A stretch of 13,435 nt of DNA, taken from an uncultured Dysosmobacter sp. Its GTDB lineage: Bacteria; Bacillota; Clostridia; Oscillospirales; Oscillospiraceae. A program made the translations under genes and the position numbers. Every line of letters begins with the position of its first letter. The first letter of the stretch is position 1. The notes under the pieces were generated by a model that searched no databases, was not told the DNA's origin, and saw only the letters and a program-made list of their open reading frames with translations. Location of the stretch: contig CAKSVQ010000053.1 of assembly GCA_934504065.1 (NCBI GenBank), positions 1-13,435 on the forward strand, written 5' to 3'. Shown here in pieces: positions 13,362 to 13,435 of the stretch.

Positions 13362-13435
13362 GGACGATTAGCTCAGCTGGCTAGAGCACCTGCTTGACGT
13401 GCAGGGGGTCACAGGTTCGAGTCCTGTATCGTCCA
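13362..13435 (+). tRNA. tRNA-Val (anticodon GAC)
   Basis: A full cloverleaf can be drawn: acceptor GGACGAT with ATCGTCC, D-arm GCTC...GAGC, anticodon stem CCTGC/GCAGG with loop TTGACGT (anticodon GAC, reading GUC), and T-arm ACAGG-TTCGAGT-CCTGT. The discriminator A is the last base of the window. Whether CCA is encoded therefore cannot be seen, and further tRNAs may follow. Confidence 0.95.

Overview
This window reads as the chromosome of a GC-rich, Gram-positive Clostridia, most likely a gut Oscillospiraceae-type bacterium. The inference rests on strong AGGAGG-type ribosome binding sites, GC-biased third codon positions, sigma-A-type promoters, and families typical of Firmicutes: a TetM-like translational GTPase, a YacP/Rae1-type NYN RNase and a diglucosyl-diacylglycerol-type GT4. 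No database search was possible, so the taxonomy is inferred.

Left part, plus strand (1-6619). Two half-size ABC exporters overlap by 11 nt. Their ATPase motifs are complementary, as in heterodimeric exporters with one degenerate and one catalytic ATP site. Inside the end of the second ABC gene is a sigma-A promoter (TTGCGG-17-TATACT). Downstream come a hairpin and a 7-codon leader ORF (MKEFFAL) whose stop codon overlaps, as ATGA, the start of an 877-aa protein. That protein is an EF-G/TetM-like GTPase joined by a Pro/Gln-rich linker to a C-terminal YacP/Rae1-like ribonuclease domain. A signal-peptidase-II-like membrane protein with an Asp-to-Glu change at one catalytic position overlaps its end by 7 nt. 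The leader, the fused GTPase-RNase and the LspA-like gene are the most unusual content of the window.

Middle (6620-8215). A 307-bp gap is packed with four near-perfect palindromes and short direct repeats. It is followed by a GT4 glycosyltransferase of the diacylglycerol-glucosyltransferase type, then a very long bidirectional hairpin terminator shared with the convergent minus-strand genes.

Right part. On the minus strand an HpcH/HpaI-type aldolase, a nitroreductase-family flavoprotein and a DeoD-type purine nucleoside phosphorylase follow one another (10329 to 8216) and may be co-transcribed. Divergent from the aldolase is a class I/II PLP aminotransferase (plus). It ends in a strong bidirectional terminator facing a minus-strand pair: a FabG-like SDR followed by a SAM methyltransferase (13231 to 11717). 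The SDR promoter has an unusual T7-C-T7-GC spacer. Back to back with it is a plus-strand promoter driving tRNA-Val(GAC), whose body ends at the last base of the window.

Most of the right part is ordinary housekeeping metabolism. The 3465-6619 region deserves attention as a possible translation quality-control or antibiotic-response module next to a drug-exporter-like ABC pair.
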